64,000 nt of DNA from Niastella sp966211305 (GCA_966211305.1 CBIHPC010000006.1:1-64000); one strand, 5' to 3'. Counted from the stretch's first letter, positions 9,040-17,996 are shown. Notes: generated by a model not told the origin, from the sequence alone. Made by a program: numbers and translations.

Positions 9040-10428
9040 TTACATTACTATTGACATCACCTTATTGTTCTTCCGGCTTTCTTCGGCTTTGAAGCCCATC
9101 ACATGGCTTTCAATAGATTCGTCGATAGTGGAGGTGAGCAGTTTGGGATTTTGCTGGGCTACGGCCTGCACAAAATCATGCGCCAGCAACCAGTCGCCCC
9201 CGCCATGACCGCTGTTGCGGTATCCTTCCACATCTTCGGCCTTGGGCACCAGTTTGGTTTGTTTTTCGGTAAGAAAATCGGTGACTACCAGTTCGGTCAT
9301 ATCGCCTACCATATCGCCGTGCGAACCCATTACACGGGTACGGCGGCCGGCATAGGAGGTGAATGCTTCCATGGAAAAACTGGCGGTGATGTTATCGCCA
9401 AACCGAATGTTGGTAATGTAATGATCGGGCTGGTCATTATCCATCCGGTACACGCAACGGCCGTAATCGGTTGTCTTTAATTTCTCCATGATGGCCTCAG
9501 GATGTTTAGCCTTGTCGTCGGGCAGATCGAACACCGATAAGCGAAGCCGTTTGTCGTAATAAGCATTAATGGCAGAATAGGGGCAACTGCGTTCTACTTT
9601 GCAACCATCGGTACAACGTGCGGTGCTGCCTTCCGGTGCATTTTCTTTTCTGAACCATTTCAGATCGCCCATGGCTGAAATTTGTTTCGCCGGTTGGTTG
9701 ATGATCCATTTTATGATATCGAGATCATGGCACGATTTGGCCAGGATGATAGGTGTAGTTTTCTTTGAGTTATGCCAGTTGCCGCGAACGTATGAATGCG
9801 CCATGTGCAGGTGTTCTATGGGCTCCAGGTGTTGGATGCTGATGATATTGCCGATGGTGTTCTTTGCCAGCAGTTCTTTCATCTTTACAAAATAGGGTGC
9901 ATAACGCAGCACATGGCATACGGCTACAATGCGGCCCGTCTTTTTGGCGAGGGCCAGAATATCGCGGCATTCTTTTTCTGTAGGCGCAATGGGTTTTTCC
10001 AACAGGATATCGTAACCCATTTGCAGCGCTTTCATACAGGGCGCATAATGCAATGCATCTGGTGTGGAAATGATGATAGCATCGGCGAATTTAGGGCGTT
10101 CAAAAACACGCTCCCAGGTATCGAAACGGTTTTTAGCGTCGATCTGGTGTTTGGTGGCATAGCGTTCGTTACGAAGGGCAACGGGTTCGGCAACGCCAAC
10201 GATCTTCAACAGGTTGGGAAATTTGACAGCGAAATTTCCGTACACATTACCGCGGTTACCTGCGCCAAGGGTAATGGCGGTAACGGGTTTGTCGAGTTTT
10301 TTATACAACGGATTTTCCGGAATTTCATACTCGATCGTGTCATTGGCAAGCCGGGCCATTGTTTTCGAACCTAATACTGTAGCCCCTACGCTTAAACTGA
10401 GTTGTTTTAAAACACTTCTTCTATTCAC
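9040..10428 (-). CDS. Gfo/Idh/MocA family oxidoreductase with Tat-like signal
   Basis: The 462-residue protein begins NRRSVLKQLSLSVGATVLG, a twin-arginine-type signal, then a Rossmann NAD-binding motif (ITLGAGNRGNVYG, about 52-64) and the family's EKP motif (LLEKPIAPTEKE), with CHDLDII later. These enzymes oxidise or reduce sugars and inositols using NAD(P); some exported relatives (GH109) use NAD to hydrolyse glycosidic bonds. Its neighbour is an exported GH2 enzyme, which suggests a role in glycan breakdown, but they converge and are not one operon. The start is GTG at 10428; the sequence immediately upstream is a TTTATAG-type array. Confidence 0.85.
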   Translation of the reverse strand: MNRRSVLKQLSLSVGATVLGSKTMARLANDTIEYEIPENPLYKKLDKPVTAITLGAGNRGNVYGNFAVKFPNLLKIVGVAEPVALRNERYATKHQIDAKNRFDTWERVFERPKFADAIIISTPDALHYAPCMKALQMGYDILLEKPIAPTEKECRDILALAKKTGRIVAVCHVLRYAPYFVKMKELLAKNTIGNIISIQHLEPIEHLHMAHSYVRGNWHNSKKTTPIILAKSCHDLDIIKWIINQPAKQISAMGDLKWFRKENAPEGSTARCTDGCKVERSCPYSAINAYYDKRLRLSVFDLPDDKAKHPEAIMEKLKTTDYGRCVYRMDNDQPDHYITNIRFGDNITASFSMEAFTSYAGRRTRVMGSHGDMVGDMTELVVTDFLTEKQTKLVPKAEDVEGYRNSGHGGGDWLLAHDFVQAVAQQNPKLLTSTIDESIESHVMGFKAEESRKNNKVMSIVM

Positions 10429-10430
10429 GG

Positions 10431-10612
10431 TTTATAGTTTATTGTTTTTTGTTCATTAATTCGAAGTTCGCTACTCACAGTTTATGGTTTATTGTTTATA
10501 GTTTTTGGTTCCTTACTTCGGGACTTTCTATAAATTTCAGGCATCATGAATTAGAAAAAACTGTATTCGCTTTCGCCTGTATTCGCTTTCAGCTGTATCG
10601 ATCATTCCTCCA
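10431..10612. repeat. mosaic dispersed repeat: TTTATAG heptads, unique core, CTGTATTCGC heptads
   Basis: TTTATAGTTTATTG-type heptads (10431-10512) are followed by a non-repeated core and then CTGTATTCGCTTTCGC units (10561-10604) that contain the stop of the gene at 10589. The core segments GTTCATTAATTCGAAG and a 25-bp stretch at 10528-10552 occur again, inverted, at 17972-18016. Both copies have the same array types at their flanks, so this is a dispersed mosaic element. Confidence 0.75.
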
Positions 10613-11281
10613 CGGATATGCCGTATTCGAATATCCCCTTTCTTCCCAAAAGCCCAACACATTTTCTTTCAGGAATTTTATTCTGTTTATCCATTTACTA
10701 CCTTTCCAGGCATAGAGCTGCGGCGTTATCATGCGAACCGGGCCGCCATGTTCGGCCGGTAATGGCTCTCCTTCGTATGTATGCACCAGTAACACATCGG
10801 GTTTCAACGCTTCTTCAAGCGATACATTGGTGGTATAATCATCGTACCCGTAACAAAGGATATGGGTGGCCGTTTCTTTGGGCTGAACCAGGGCCGCCAA
10901 ATCGAGCAGGCGTACCCCTTTCCAGTTCATATTTAATTTCGACCAGGTGGTAACACAATGAAAATCGGACGTGTCTTCTGTTTGCGGCAGCGCCATAAAA
11001 TCGTCCCAGTTCAGGGTAACCGGGTGTTCCACTTCGCCATCGATGATCAGCTGCCATTCTGCGAGGGGTATCCCGGGTTGAATACCGAGATCGAGCACCG
11101 GCCATTTTTGGGTTTCCGTTTGTCCAACCGGTATTTCAGGCATGCCATGCCGGTTGGGTTTGCCTTTGCCCATGGGGCGTTCATCGGCAACGGATGGGGT
11201 TTGTTTAATTTTTTCCCCGAACCGGTTCTTCAGTTTCATGCGCGCCTCCACGATCCGGTTGAGCTTGTCTGATTGTTCCAT
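10589..11281 (-). CDS. molybdopterin-dependent oxidoreductase (sulfite oxidase/YedY-like)
   Basis: Starting at ATG 11281 (MEQSDKLNRIVEARMKLKNR) gives 230 residues. A longer frame reaching 11347 would translate an octad array and is not credible. The protein has the molybdopterin-binding fold of sulfite oxidases: LIIDGEVEHPVTLNWDDF, Cys109 in SDFHCVTTWSK as the molybdenum ligand, WKGVRLLDL, and EHGGPVRMITPQLYAWKGSKW. It lacks a signal peptide and the dimerisation domain of true sulfite oxidases, like other short bacterial relatives. It probably reduces or oxidises a sulfoxide-type substrate; this is not determined by sequence. The C terminus (...YS) and stop come from repeat DNA. Confidence 0.85.
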   Translation of the reverse strand: MEQSDKLNRIVEARMKLKNRFGEKIKQTPSVADERPMGKGKPNRHGMPEIPVGQTETQKWPVLDLGIQPGIPLAEWQLIIDGEVEHPVTLNWDDFMALPQTEDTSDFHCVTTWSKLNMNWKGVRLLDLAALVQPKETATHILCYGYDDYTTNVSLEEALKPDVLLVHTYEGEPLPAEHGGPVRMITPQLYAWKGSKWINRIKFLKENVLGFWEERGYSNTAYPWRNDRYS

Positions 11282-11302
11282 AATGATGAAATTAACAAAA
11301 AA

Positions 11303-11334
11303 GTTGACAAGTTGATTAGTTGACAAGTTAACAG
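11303..11334. repeat. GTYRAC octad array, left member of an inverted pair
   Basis: Four units: GTTGACAA, GTTGATTA, GTTGACAA, GTTAACAG. It faces the opposite-oriented array at 11433-11472 across about 100 bases. Confidence 0.85.
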
Positions 11335-11432
11335 GGAGATTAATCAATTTCCTCCATTTGGTTGTCGAATAGCTTAATTGCCTTTTAATAAGGCCAATAC
11401 AATTTATATTCCGAATTCACCGGTTTTATCTT

Positions 11433-11472
11433 GTTAACCTGTCAACTCGTCAACCTGTTAACTCGTCAACTT
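11433..11472. repeat. GTYRAC octad array, right member of an inverted pair
   Basis: Five units: GTTAACCT, GTCAACTC, GTCAACCT, GTTAACTC, GTCAACTT, in exact 8-bp register. It lies 30 bases beyond the stop of the amidase gene. Confidence 0.85.
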
Positions 11473-11503
11473 CTATCAACCGCATCAAGTTTTCAACTTG
11501 TAA

Positions 11504-14500
11504 TTACTGTATCAATATCTTCACCGTCTCCAGCTTCTTATTATCAACATTGGCCGAGAGCCAGTAAACTCCTTTCGCCAGCCGGGTGGCGGGTATTGTC
11601 ACCAGGCGGCTGTTATATGTATTTACGGTGGCTTGATACACCATTTGCCCGGTCTCATTCATCAGCGTTAACTTAAACCTGCCGCTGCCATTTATTTTCA
11701 ACCGTATATCGCCGCGCGCCGGGTTATTCAGTACAAACAGCTGTGCGGGTTTGTCGTTCTGAATAATAGCGAGGTTGGAGATCGTTTGCTTATTGTTCTT
11801 ATCGATCGTTACCACGCGATAATAAACAGTGCTGTTATCGTCACTATCGTCAAACTCATATTCATATCCTTCCGATGCCGAGCCCATGGGATCGATGCGA
11901 CCATTTACCGGTTCAAAATGTTTTCCATCCCTGCTTTTTTCCAGCCGGTAATAGGCGGTATTGGTTTCGGGGCCGGTTGTCCATTGCAGGTGATTGCCAT
12001 GGCGGCCACGATGGCCATGTAACACGAAACCGCAATGCCGGTAGGGTTTCGATAAATAGTCAACAGACTGGCAAATAATACTGTTACGTACGTTTTGATC
12101 AATTATTGCTTCAATAGGAAAACCAAAATACAGTACGCTGAACCGGCCCTTATAGCCAATACCGGCCCCGCCGCCGGTACCTGTTGCGCCGGTATAATTC
12201 AAAACCAGTTCAGAACCGCCGGTGGTATCGATCACATCGGGAAAATCTACATTGTACGCCCCGTTCACCCCGTTGCCATACGTGCCGGAGCCTCCATTAA
12301 AAAAGCCGGTAGTGCCATTAAAGTTATAAGTACCAGCGCCATCGCTTACATACACTGCTTTTAAGTAATTATTGTAAAAACCGGTGTCTGCATTGGCAGA
12401 TGCTGCCCGGCCAAGGTCCCACCCTATTTCTGCGCCCGAGATCAGCAGGCGGCCGCCATGATGGAGGTATTTTTTCAATTGTGATCTTTCTGTTGAATCG
12501 AGCGATTTGCCTGCCGTGCTTTCTTCACCTGCAAACCAGTCGATGGCGAAATATTTCGACAGGTCAATTGTGCAGGAACCGATCACTTCATTTTGCACGC
12601 CGTCGAATGCCACATCGCATGCGGCCAGTCCGTTGCCATGTTCTACCATATAACTGTAATTGTTCATGCTGTTCAATACCATGCGGCGCACATTGCCAAG
12701 GGCGCTGCTTTCAAACTTCAACAGCATGGCCGATGCATCGAGCCGGTCGAACCCATCGACAAGCAGGTATTTCACCTGTTTGTGTTTGTGCGACATTGAA
12801 TGCCTTGCCGTACGCGCCGCCACTACGCCGGAAGCAAATGATTCACCGCCGGCATTTACGGCGGTTACTTTGAAGAAATACGTTTTATTGGGTTTGGCTT
12901 TGAAGAGAAAGCTGGTATCAGTTACATTGATCGCATCGGTAAAACCGCGGCCGTTATCGCTTACGTATACGCGATAACCTGTGGCGGCATCGCCATAAAT
13001 GCCACCGCTTACCGGCGGCGCCCAGCTCAGGCGGATCTTTCCCTGACCGGTATTGCGTGCAGCCACCAGCCGTGGTTCTTCAGGTAAAAAGGTAACGGGA
13101 ATGCTGTCGCGGTATTTAAAGAATTTCAGAATGCCTTTATAAACGGCGCGGGCTGCAAGGCGGCGGAATTCCGGTTCCCGCATAGCGGCCGCATCGCCGG
13201 TATGATCGTGAAAACCTAATTCTATCAGCGTTCCGGGAATGGTGCGCAACTCCCTCAATTCGCCGAGGTTAGCCGTTTTAACTCCCCTGTCGGTCCAGGT
13301 ACTGCGCCAGCCGGCGCGAATATCGGCCACCAGCTGGCGGTGGATGCTGTCGCGCAACTGCGTGCTGCCTGCCGTTATGTTCGGTTGCGAGGAACCCAGT
13401 CCGTTATACCGGTAACTTTCGGTACCGGTACCGCCACCGGCGTTGGTATGAAAGGAAACAAAAACGGCATTGCTTATTTCACCGGCGGGGCCTTTGCTCA
13501 ATTCCCATTCGGTATATATGGGGCGAACCGTTACATCTTCCCGGCAGGGCGGATGTCCCTGGAAGCGGGCGAACTGCCGCGCCGATTCTTCGAACCGCGG
13601 TCTTCCGCTCGCTGCGCCGCCGTTAAGGCAATCGGGTATTTGCCCAATACCACCGCCGAGGCGAATGGCATCGGCAACGATGGCCTGGGAACTGTCGGCC
13701 GACTGGTTGCTGATGGTGATTGTATAATTGCCGCCAGAGAAAAAATAGAATTGTCCCAGGTACACCCAGGTATTGCCATGTACTTCCTGGTTAACGGTAA
13801 AAGTGGTGGTGCCGCCGGCATGGGTAACGGCGTATTTGACGTCTGTGGCGCGATTGACGCCGCTGATATACCGGATGGAAACCCAGTACAGCCCGCTGGT
13901 AGTAACGGTAGGTTTAAAAACAGCTTTTGCTGTTTCATTAATGCCGGCAACATGGGTGCGATAGGTGCCGCCATAACCGGCGATGGTGCCATCGCTCCAG
14001 GTACCGGTTTCGGTATAGGCCGGTGCGCCGTCATCGTTGTTCACGATGATCTCCGCCGGGTTCATATCGCGTTCGCGCACACTCCAAACATTGGCCCCGG
14101 CATTGATAAGGTAATTCAGCAAATAGTGATCAACCGTTTCTGCGGTGGTGAAATCTTCCACCAACTGGTTTGAATTGCCCCGCTGGGTAAGAAAACCCAG
14201 CCCGGTGCCGGTATTCTGCCAGCCATGGCCCGCACTTAACCAAACAGTCTTTCCGCTTAATGCACCTGTGCCTGCGGGTTGGCCCTGGCCGGGAAAAATG
14301 CGCGCTCCTTCCGTTCCGGCGGCGCCGGGTTTATCGGGATAGGGATCGTTATTCTTTACCATTTCATATTTTTCTATGGGGGCAGTAAGTACGAACCAGT
14401 CAAGCGTTCTCCATTCGCCGCTTGCTTTGTCTTTTGCGAGCGGTAAAATGTTTCGGCTGTCGGTATCGGTGATCAGGTGCAGCAGGAGTTCGGTCACCAC

Positions 14501-14725
14501 TTCCGATTCGGTTTCGGATATTTCTCCGGGTGCAAATGCGGCATCGGCATTGAAGAAAACCTGCAGGTCGCCGTTGAGTTTTATAACGCTGTCGACCCGT
14601 AAATGAATGGCTTGTTCCTGACCGATGAGTTGGTTCAAATGGTGTACAATGCTGGTATCGTTTTGCGCCAATGAAAGCGATGCACTGCTGAGCATGCAGA
14701 GCAGGAGCAGGTAGAATTTTCTCAT
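11504..14725 (-). CDS. secreted N-acetylmuramoyl-L-alanine amidase with golvesin-like insert and type IX sorting domain
   Basis: The 1073-residue protein has a signal peptide (residues 1-20), an amidase_3 catalytic domain starting at TVWLSAGHGW, and a golvesin/Xly-like beta domain inserted within it (TGTWSDGTIAGYGGTYR to AIVADAIRLGGG). The amidase resumes with VFVSFHTNAGGGTGTES and LIELGFHDH, giving the expected zinc His/Glu residues. Then come a fibronectin type III domain (about 560-650), a further beta-rich region, and a C-terminal type IX secretion domain of about 70 residues (FKLTLMNETGQMV, LAKGVYWL, ETVKILIQ). It is predicted to cut peptidoglycan stems outside the cell or at the surface. 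Confidence 0.88.
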   Translation of the reverse strand: MRKFYLLLLCMLSSASLSLAQNDTSIVHHLNQLIGQEQAIHLRVDSVIKLNGDLQVFFNADAAFAPGEISETESEVVTELLLHLITDTDSRNILPLAKDKASGEWRTLDWFVLTAPIEKYEMVKNNDPYPDKPGAAGTEGARIFPGQGQPAGTGALSGKTVWLSAGHGWQNTGTGLGFLTQRGNSNQLVEDFTTAETVDHYLLNYLINAGANVWSVRERDMNPAEIIVNNDDGAPAYTETGTWSDGTIAGYGGTYRTHVAGINETAKAVFKPTVTTSGLYWVSIRYISGVNRATDVKYAVTHAGGTTTFTVNQEVHGNTWVYLGQFYFFSGGNYTITISNQSADSSQAIVADAIRLGGGIGQIPDCLNGGAASGRPRFEESARQFARFQGHPPCREDVTVRPIYTEWELSKGPAGEISNAVFVSFHTNAGGGTGTESYRYNGLGSSQPNITAGSTQLRDSIHRQLVADIRAGWRSTWTDRGVKTANLGELRELRTIPGTLIELGFHDHTGDAAAMREPEFRRLAARAVYKGILKFFKYRDSIPVTFLPEEPRLVAARNTGQGKIRLSWAPPVSGGIYGDAATGYRVYVSDNGRGFTDAINVTDTSFLFKAKPNKTYFFKVTAVNAGGESFASGVVAARTARHSMSHKHKQVKYLLVDGFDRLDASAMLLKFESSALGNVRRMVLNSMNNYSYMVEHGNGLAACDVAFDGVQNEVIGSCTIDLSKYFAIDWFAGEESTAGKSLDSTERSQLKKYLHHGGRLLISGAEIGWDLGRAASANADTGFYNNYLKAVYVSDGAGTYNFNGTTGFFNGGSGTYGNGVNGAYNVDFPDVIDTTGGSELVLNYTGATGTGGGAGIGYKGRFSVLYFGFPIEAIIDQNVRNSIICQSVDYLSKPYRHCGFVLHGHRGRHGNHLQWTTGPETNTAYYRLEKSRDGKHFEPVNGRIDPMGSASEGYEYEFDDSDDNSTVYYRVVTIDKNNKQTISNLAIIQNDKPAQLFVLNNPARGDIRLKINGSGRFKLTLMNETGQMVYQATVNTYNSRLVTIPATRLAKGVYWLSANVDNKKLETVKILIQ

Positions 14726-14888
14726 TTGGTTGGTATTTGGTGTGAGAATAAACCTACTGAAAAAATGATTTCACGATAAAAAAACTATGACGCATAAACA
14801 CGCATTAGGGAAAGTTGACAAGGGGCGGCTGAAATTTTGAAAGGCGGATTTTTTGCCCCCGGAGAAGCGCAGCCGTAGTAGCGAGCCC

Positions 14889-14916
14889 TTTCACGTTTCA
14901 CGTTTGCCGTTTCACG
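14889..14916. repeat. TTTCACG heptad array
   Basis: Four 7-bp units: TTTCACG, TTTCACG, TTTGCCG, TTTCACG. Other copies lie at 18751, 22823, 29798 and 29950. The rest of the gap (14726-15017) shows nothing else recognisable. Confidence 0.8.
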
Positions 14917-15017
14917 ATCAGCCCCACCGGTAACCAATACTTCATTTTCTCCAACTTTTCTTCATTTTAACATATGGAATCTTTCGGGCAATGCATCTAC
15001 ATACAAACTACTGTTAT

Positions 15018-15620
15018 ATGGATGCACTAGCCCTGCCTGTTGTTCATCCGGCGTTTCAGAAACTGAAACGTGCCGGACGTTTTTTGCATTTGGCTGCCGG
15101 TGGTTTAATCCTTGTTCATGCTTTGTCGCACCTCAACCAACCGCATAGCAGTCCGGTTTACCTGGGTTGTTTATTATTTATGGCGGTTGACATCTTTATT
15201 CTTGTCGTTGCCGGAAAAAATATCTCCGCCGAACTGCCTATGGTGAACCTGTTCTTCCGCCTGGTAGAGATCATTTTTTTTCTTGGGATAGGGATTGCCT
15301 GCTGTTTGAGCAGTGAATGGTATACGGGCGTTGGTCATATTCTGATGGCGCTGGCGTACGCCTACCTGTTCCGCTGCGAGAAAAGAATGCTTACCACCGA
15401 ATATGTGGCGCTGCACCATACCGGCGTCACCATCCCCGCCCTGCCCGACAGTCATTTTCTTATCTGGGCAAACGTAGATCGTATTGAGGCTCAATACGAT
15501 TGCATAACAATTGCGGCTTCCGGCGAAAAATCATATCATTTTGATCTGCAGAACAATCTTCAATTCGAAGAACTCGATCAAATTCACGAATTTTGCAGGC
15601 ATTATTTGCAACAGGCTTAA
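15018..15620 (+). CDS. small inner-membrane protein of unknown function
   Basis: From the ATG at 15018 (MDALALPVVHPAFQKL) the protein has 200 residues; an ATG at 14991 would add nine. Three to four hydrophobic segments (roughly residues 21-36, 46-63, 78-98 and 103-117) are followed by a soluble C-terminal part of about 80 residues (VALHHTGVTIPALPDS..IWANVDRIEA) with the feel of a PH-like beta domain. No catalytic motif is seen. The stop TAA at 15618-15620 lies within a CGC(T/A)TAA heptad array shared with the next gene's upstream region. Co-transcription with the radical SAM gene is possible but a candidate promoter at 15697 argues for its own start. Confidence 0.6.
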   Translation: MDALALPVVHPAFQKLKRAGRFLHLAAGGLILVHALSHLNQPHSSPVYLGCLLFMAVDIFILVVAGKNISAELPMVNLFFRLVEIIFFLGIGIACCLSSEWYTGVGHILMALAYAYLFRCEKRMLTTEYVALHHTGVTIPALPDSHFLIWANVDRIEAQYDCITIAASGEKSYHFDLQNNLQFEELDQIHEFCRHYLQQA

Positions 15621-15699
15621 CGCCGAACGCAAAACGTGTAACGCCTGGCCTCTTAAATGGATTTGCGTTATGCGTTAAGCATTAAGCGTTTAGCATTAA
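15614..15699. repeat. facing pair of CGCTTAA/GCGTTAA heptad arrays
   Basis: Left array 15614-15641: GGCTTAA, CGCCGAA, CGCAAAA, CGTGTAA. Right array 15665-15699 in the opposite orientation: GCGTTAT, GCGTTAA, GCATTAA, GCGTTTA, GCATTAA. They flank only 23 bases, could pair imperfectly, and run from a stop codon to the next promoter. Confidence 0.85.
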
Positions 15700-15704
15700 T
15701 TTTG
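15697..15704 (+). promoter_or_regulatory. candidate -7 box for the radical SAM gene
   Basis: TAATTTTG matches TAnnTTTG, overlaps the last heptad of the array and ends 16 bases before the ATG at 15721. Confidence 0.5.
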
Positions 15705-15720
15705 AGGATTGAAAAAGGAA

Positions 15721-17025
15721 ATGATGTCTGAATTGAAACAGTCGCCGTATTTGTTGTATTCCGACGGAAAAGGGAACATTTTTGAAGATATGACGCTGTA
15801 TGCCACCGGCCGCGCCGGTTGGGATGCTTTTGAGGTGCCGGTTGAGGATTGGATCGCTTTACCCGAAGGCGGTTCTTTGTACGAATTACCCGGCCGCCGG
15901 GGCATCGGTATCGATGTAAACACCGGTGAAATGCGCCTGTGCGATAAAGGCTGGGCCGTGGCCGCTTTTATTCCGCCTGCACATACCGGTTTATTTCTGG
16001 CAGCCTACGAAACGGCGCCCGATGCGCCTACCCTGCCACTGTTCTGTTATACCGCTGTTGGCTGGCATAACGACCAGTTCTATGTTCCGGCGGTACGCAT
16101 AGAGCAGGATATTCGCCAGGAATGCGCTGGTTTCGATACCGAAAAAATTGAATCGGGCGTTAGCACCTACCTGAAAGCATATCCGCATAACCGGCTGGTA
16201 AAACACCTTGCCGAAAATTGCTGTCTCACGTATAATTGTCCGGCCGCCCGCAACTATTTCATGGGCCGCTGGGAGTGCCCGGTGCCTTCATCGCCGGCCT
16301 GTAATGCCAATTGTATCGGCTGTATTTCTTTTCAACCCCAGGAAGAAGAGATCGTTTCAACGCAGGACCGCCTCACTTTCAAACCTACGGCTGAAGAGAT
16401 CGTGGAGTTTACCGTTCCGCACCTCGAAACCGCGCCTTTCCCCATTGTGAGTTTTGGCCAGGGTTGCGAAGGCGAACCGCTGCTGATGTGGGAAACCATT
16501 CGCGAGTCGATCATTGAAATGCGCAGGCATACCACTAAGGGAAGCATTAATATAAATACCAACGGTTCAAAACCCGCAGCGGTAAAGGCCTTGTGTGAAG
16601 CAGGATTGAACTCTATTCGCGTGAGCATGAACTCGGCCCGCAAACATATTTACGAAGCATATTACCGCCCCAATAATTACCAGTTTGAAGATATTGTGGA
16701 AAGCCTGAAAGTGGTACGCAGTTTTAATGGGTGGACGAGCATCAACTACTTTGTATTTCCGGGTATGACAGACTGTGAGGAAGAATACGAAGCGTTGCGG
16801 AAGCTGATCATCGATACCGGGCTGAACATGATCCAGTGGCGTAATTTCAATATAGATCCCGACTGGTATATGGGCAGGATCGGCGCATATGAAACCGGCG
16901 ACATGCTGGGCGTAAAGCAATTGCAGGAACTGATCCATGAAGAATTTCCACAGGTGAAATTCGGTTACTTCAACCCGTCGATGGAACGTATTACGGGAAA
17001 TTACGAAGAAGATTTCGCGCATTGA
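15721..17025 (+). CDS. radical SAM protein with long N-terminal domain
   Basis: The start is ATG 15721 (or 15724), just after AAAAAGGAA; TTG 15709 is less likely. The 434-residue product has an N-terminal domain of about 190 residues with no recognised family, then the iron-sulfur motif C194-x3-C198-x2-C201 (CNANCIGC), the radical SAM barrel with VSFGQGCEGEPLL (the GGE-like strand) and ININTNGSKP, and ends soon after the barrel without a SPASM-type cysteine cluster. It is expected to cleave SAM to a 5'-deoxyadenosyl radical in the cytoplasm. The substrate is unknown. It is not beside a peptide-precursor gene, so a RiPP role is not indicated. Confidence 0.85.
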   Translation: MMSELKQSPYLLYSDGKGNIFEDMTLYATGRAGWDAFEVPVEDWIALPEGGSLYELPGRRGIGIDVNTGEMRLCDKGWAVAAFIPPAHTGLFLAAYETAPDAPTLPLFCYTAVGWHNDQFYVPAVRIEQDIRQECAGFDTEKIESGVSTYLKAYPHNRLVKHLAENCCLTYNCPAARNYFMGRWECPVPSSPACNANCIGCISFQPQEEEIVSTQDRLTFKPTAEEIVEFTVPHLETAPFPIVSFGQGCEGEPLLMWETIRESIIEMRRHTTKGSININTNGSKPAAVKALCEAGLNSIRVSMNSARKHIYEAYYRPNNYQFEDIVESLKVVRSFNGWTSINYFVFPGMTDCEEEYEALRKLIIDTGLNMIQWRNFNIDPDWYMGRIGAYETGDMLGVKQLQELIHEEFPQVKFGYFNPSMERITGNYEEDFAH

Positions 17026-17027
17026 GA

Positions 17028-17121
17028 TGGTCAATGGTGAGTGGTCAACGGATTTTCGCAACTCGGAGGGCACCTGTTTGGTTCGAATTTCCGATAATTA
17101 CGAGCTATTCACCATTCACCA
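17028..17121. repeat. TGGTCAA heptads with facing ATTCACC units
   Basis: TGGTCAA, TGGTGAG, TGGTCAA (17028-17048) start three bases after the radical SAM stop. Opposed ATTCACC, ATTCACC units lie at 17107-17120, so the gap again carries an inverted pair. Confidence 0.6.
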
Positions 17122-17123
17122 AT

Positions 17124-17150
17124 AAAAAAAGCGCCGGAACCACCGACGCT
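17124..17150 (-). terminator. terminator of the 17.2-kb secreted protein gene
   Basis: On the minus strand AGCGTCGG, a 5-base loop and CCGGCGCT (one mismatch) are followed by seven T. It lies about 40 bases beyond the stop at 17189. Confidence 0.8.
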
Positions 17151-17188
17151 CTAATAAAACACTCTATGATGATTGACTGAACTGCGAA

Positions 17189-17596
17189 TTATTTGATCTT
17201 GTTCACTTGTGTTTGTTCAACATAGCTGTGGCTTCTGTTGATTGAATACACTTCAGTAGTATTGCCTTTTTTAGATTTTACCGTTACGTTCAGGGCTGTA
17301 TCACTGAAATCATCGGCTTTCAACATGAATTTTTTTGTTAAGCCAGTACCTTTGAATTTATCGCTATACAGTACGTTGCCGAATTCATCGCGGAAAGTTA
17401 CGGTATACTCGTCTTCTTCATTGTTTGCCAGGTTCAGTTCGAACACTGGTTGGTTTTCCAGGTTGCCGATGAATTTCAATTCTGTTTTGTGATCATCTTT
17501 CCCACCATCATTGGCCATTGTTGGAGTAGAAAATGCCAGGGTAAAAGCCAGCGCTACGATAGCCAATTTTCCAACATTCCTCGAATCAGTTTTCAT
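17189..17596 (-). CDS. small secreted protein of unknown function
   Basis: From the ATG at 17596 the product has 135 residues with a clear signal peptide (MKTDSRNVGKLAIVALAF to PTMAN, about 29 residues). The mature part is beta-rich: FIGNLENQPVFELNLAN, YTVTFRDEFGNVLYSDKFKG, VYSINRSH. This looks like a single Ig-like or transthyretin-like secreted domain, a type widespread in Chitinophagaceae; no function is known to me. An upstream ATG at 17623 is unlikely because it would leave almost no leader after the -7 box at 17634-17641. A terminator follows, so it is a single-gene transcript. Confidence 0.7.
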   Translation of the reverse strand: MKTDSRNVGKLAIVALAFTLAFSTPTMANDGGKDDHKTELKFIGNLENQPVFELNLANNEEDEYTVTFRDEFGNVLYSDKFKGTGLTKKFMLKADDFSDTALNVTVKSKKGNTTEVYSINRSHSYVEQTQVNKIK

Positions 17597-17633
17597 AATT
17601 GTATGTTTTAAGGTTTGTTTCATTTTGATGATG

Positions 17634-17641
17634 CAAACATA
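17634..17641 (-). promoter_or_regulatory. candidate -7 box for the secreted protein gene
   Basis: TATGTTTG on the minus strand fits TAnnTTTG. Its 37-base distance favours the ATG at 17596 over the one at 17623. Confidence 0.5.
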
Positions 17642-17843
17642 CTGCGGCTTTTGGCGTGATGAAAATCAACTCAACCGCAATTTTAGGATGCTAAAGCCCT
17701 GTACAAAATGTTAAAACCCGCCATGGAAAAGGGTTTCATAAAAAATACACCATGATGCCCAAAGCATCAAAACGGGTATAAATGTTTTTTGAACATCTAT
17801 TTTTTATGATCAGAGATGGGTAACCGAACGAACGGATGTTAGG

Positions 17844-17996
17844 GAATACAGGCGAAAGGCGAAAGCTTAAAGCCGAAAGCAAATACAGCTGCAAGCGAAT
17901 ACAGGCGAAAGGCGAAAGCTTAAAGCCGAAAGCAAATACAGCTGCAAGCTACAGGCAAATACAGTTTTTCAAATTCATGATGCCTGAAATTTATAG
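17844..17996. repeat. GGCGAAA-type heptads with an exact 53-bp tandem duplication
   Basis: A 53-bp block beginning GAATACAGGCGAAAGGCG is present twice without a mismatch (17844-17896, 17897-17949). Inside it are heptads GGCGAAA, GGCGAAA, GCTTAAA, GCCGAAA. The following sequence to 17996 contains a 25-bp stretch (17972-17996) that is the exact reverse complement of 10528-10552. An open frame across it is repeat read-through, not a gene. Confidence 0.85.

Noticed and set aside
11282..11347. 22-codon N-terminal extension of the molybdopterin oxidoreductase
   Set aside because: It is a translation of the octad array (repeated Asn-Leu-Val-Asn-like words), and the ATG at 11281 gives a normal N terminus.
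17844..17962. CRISPR-like array
   Set aside because: The repeated blocks are contiguous, without unique spacers of uniform length, and no cas gene is near. The structure is a tandem duplication.
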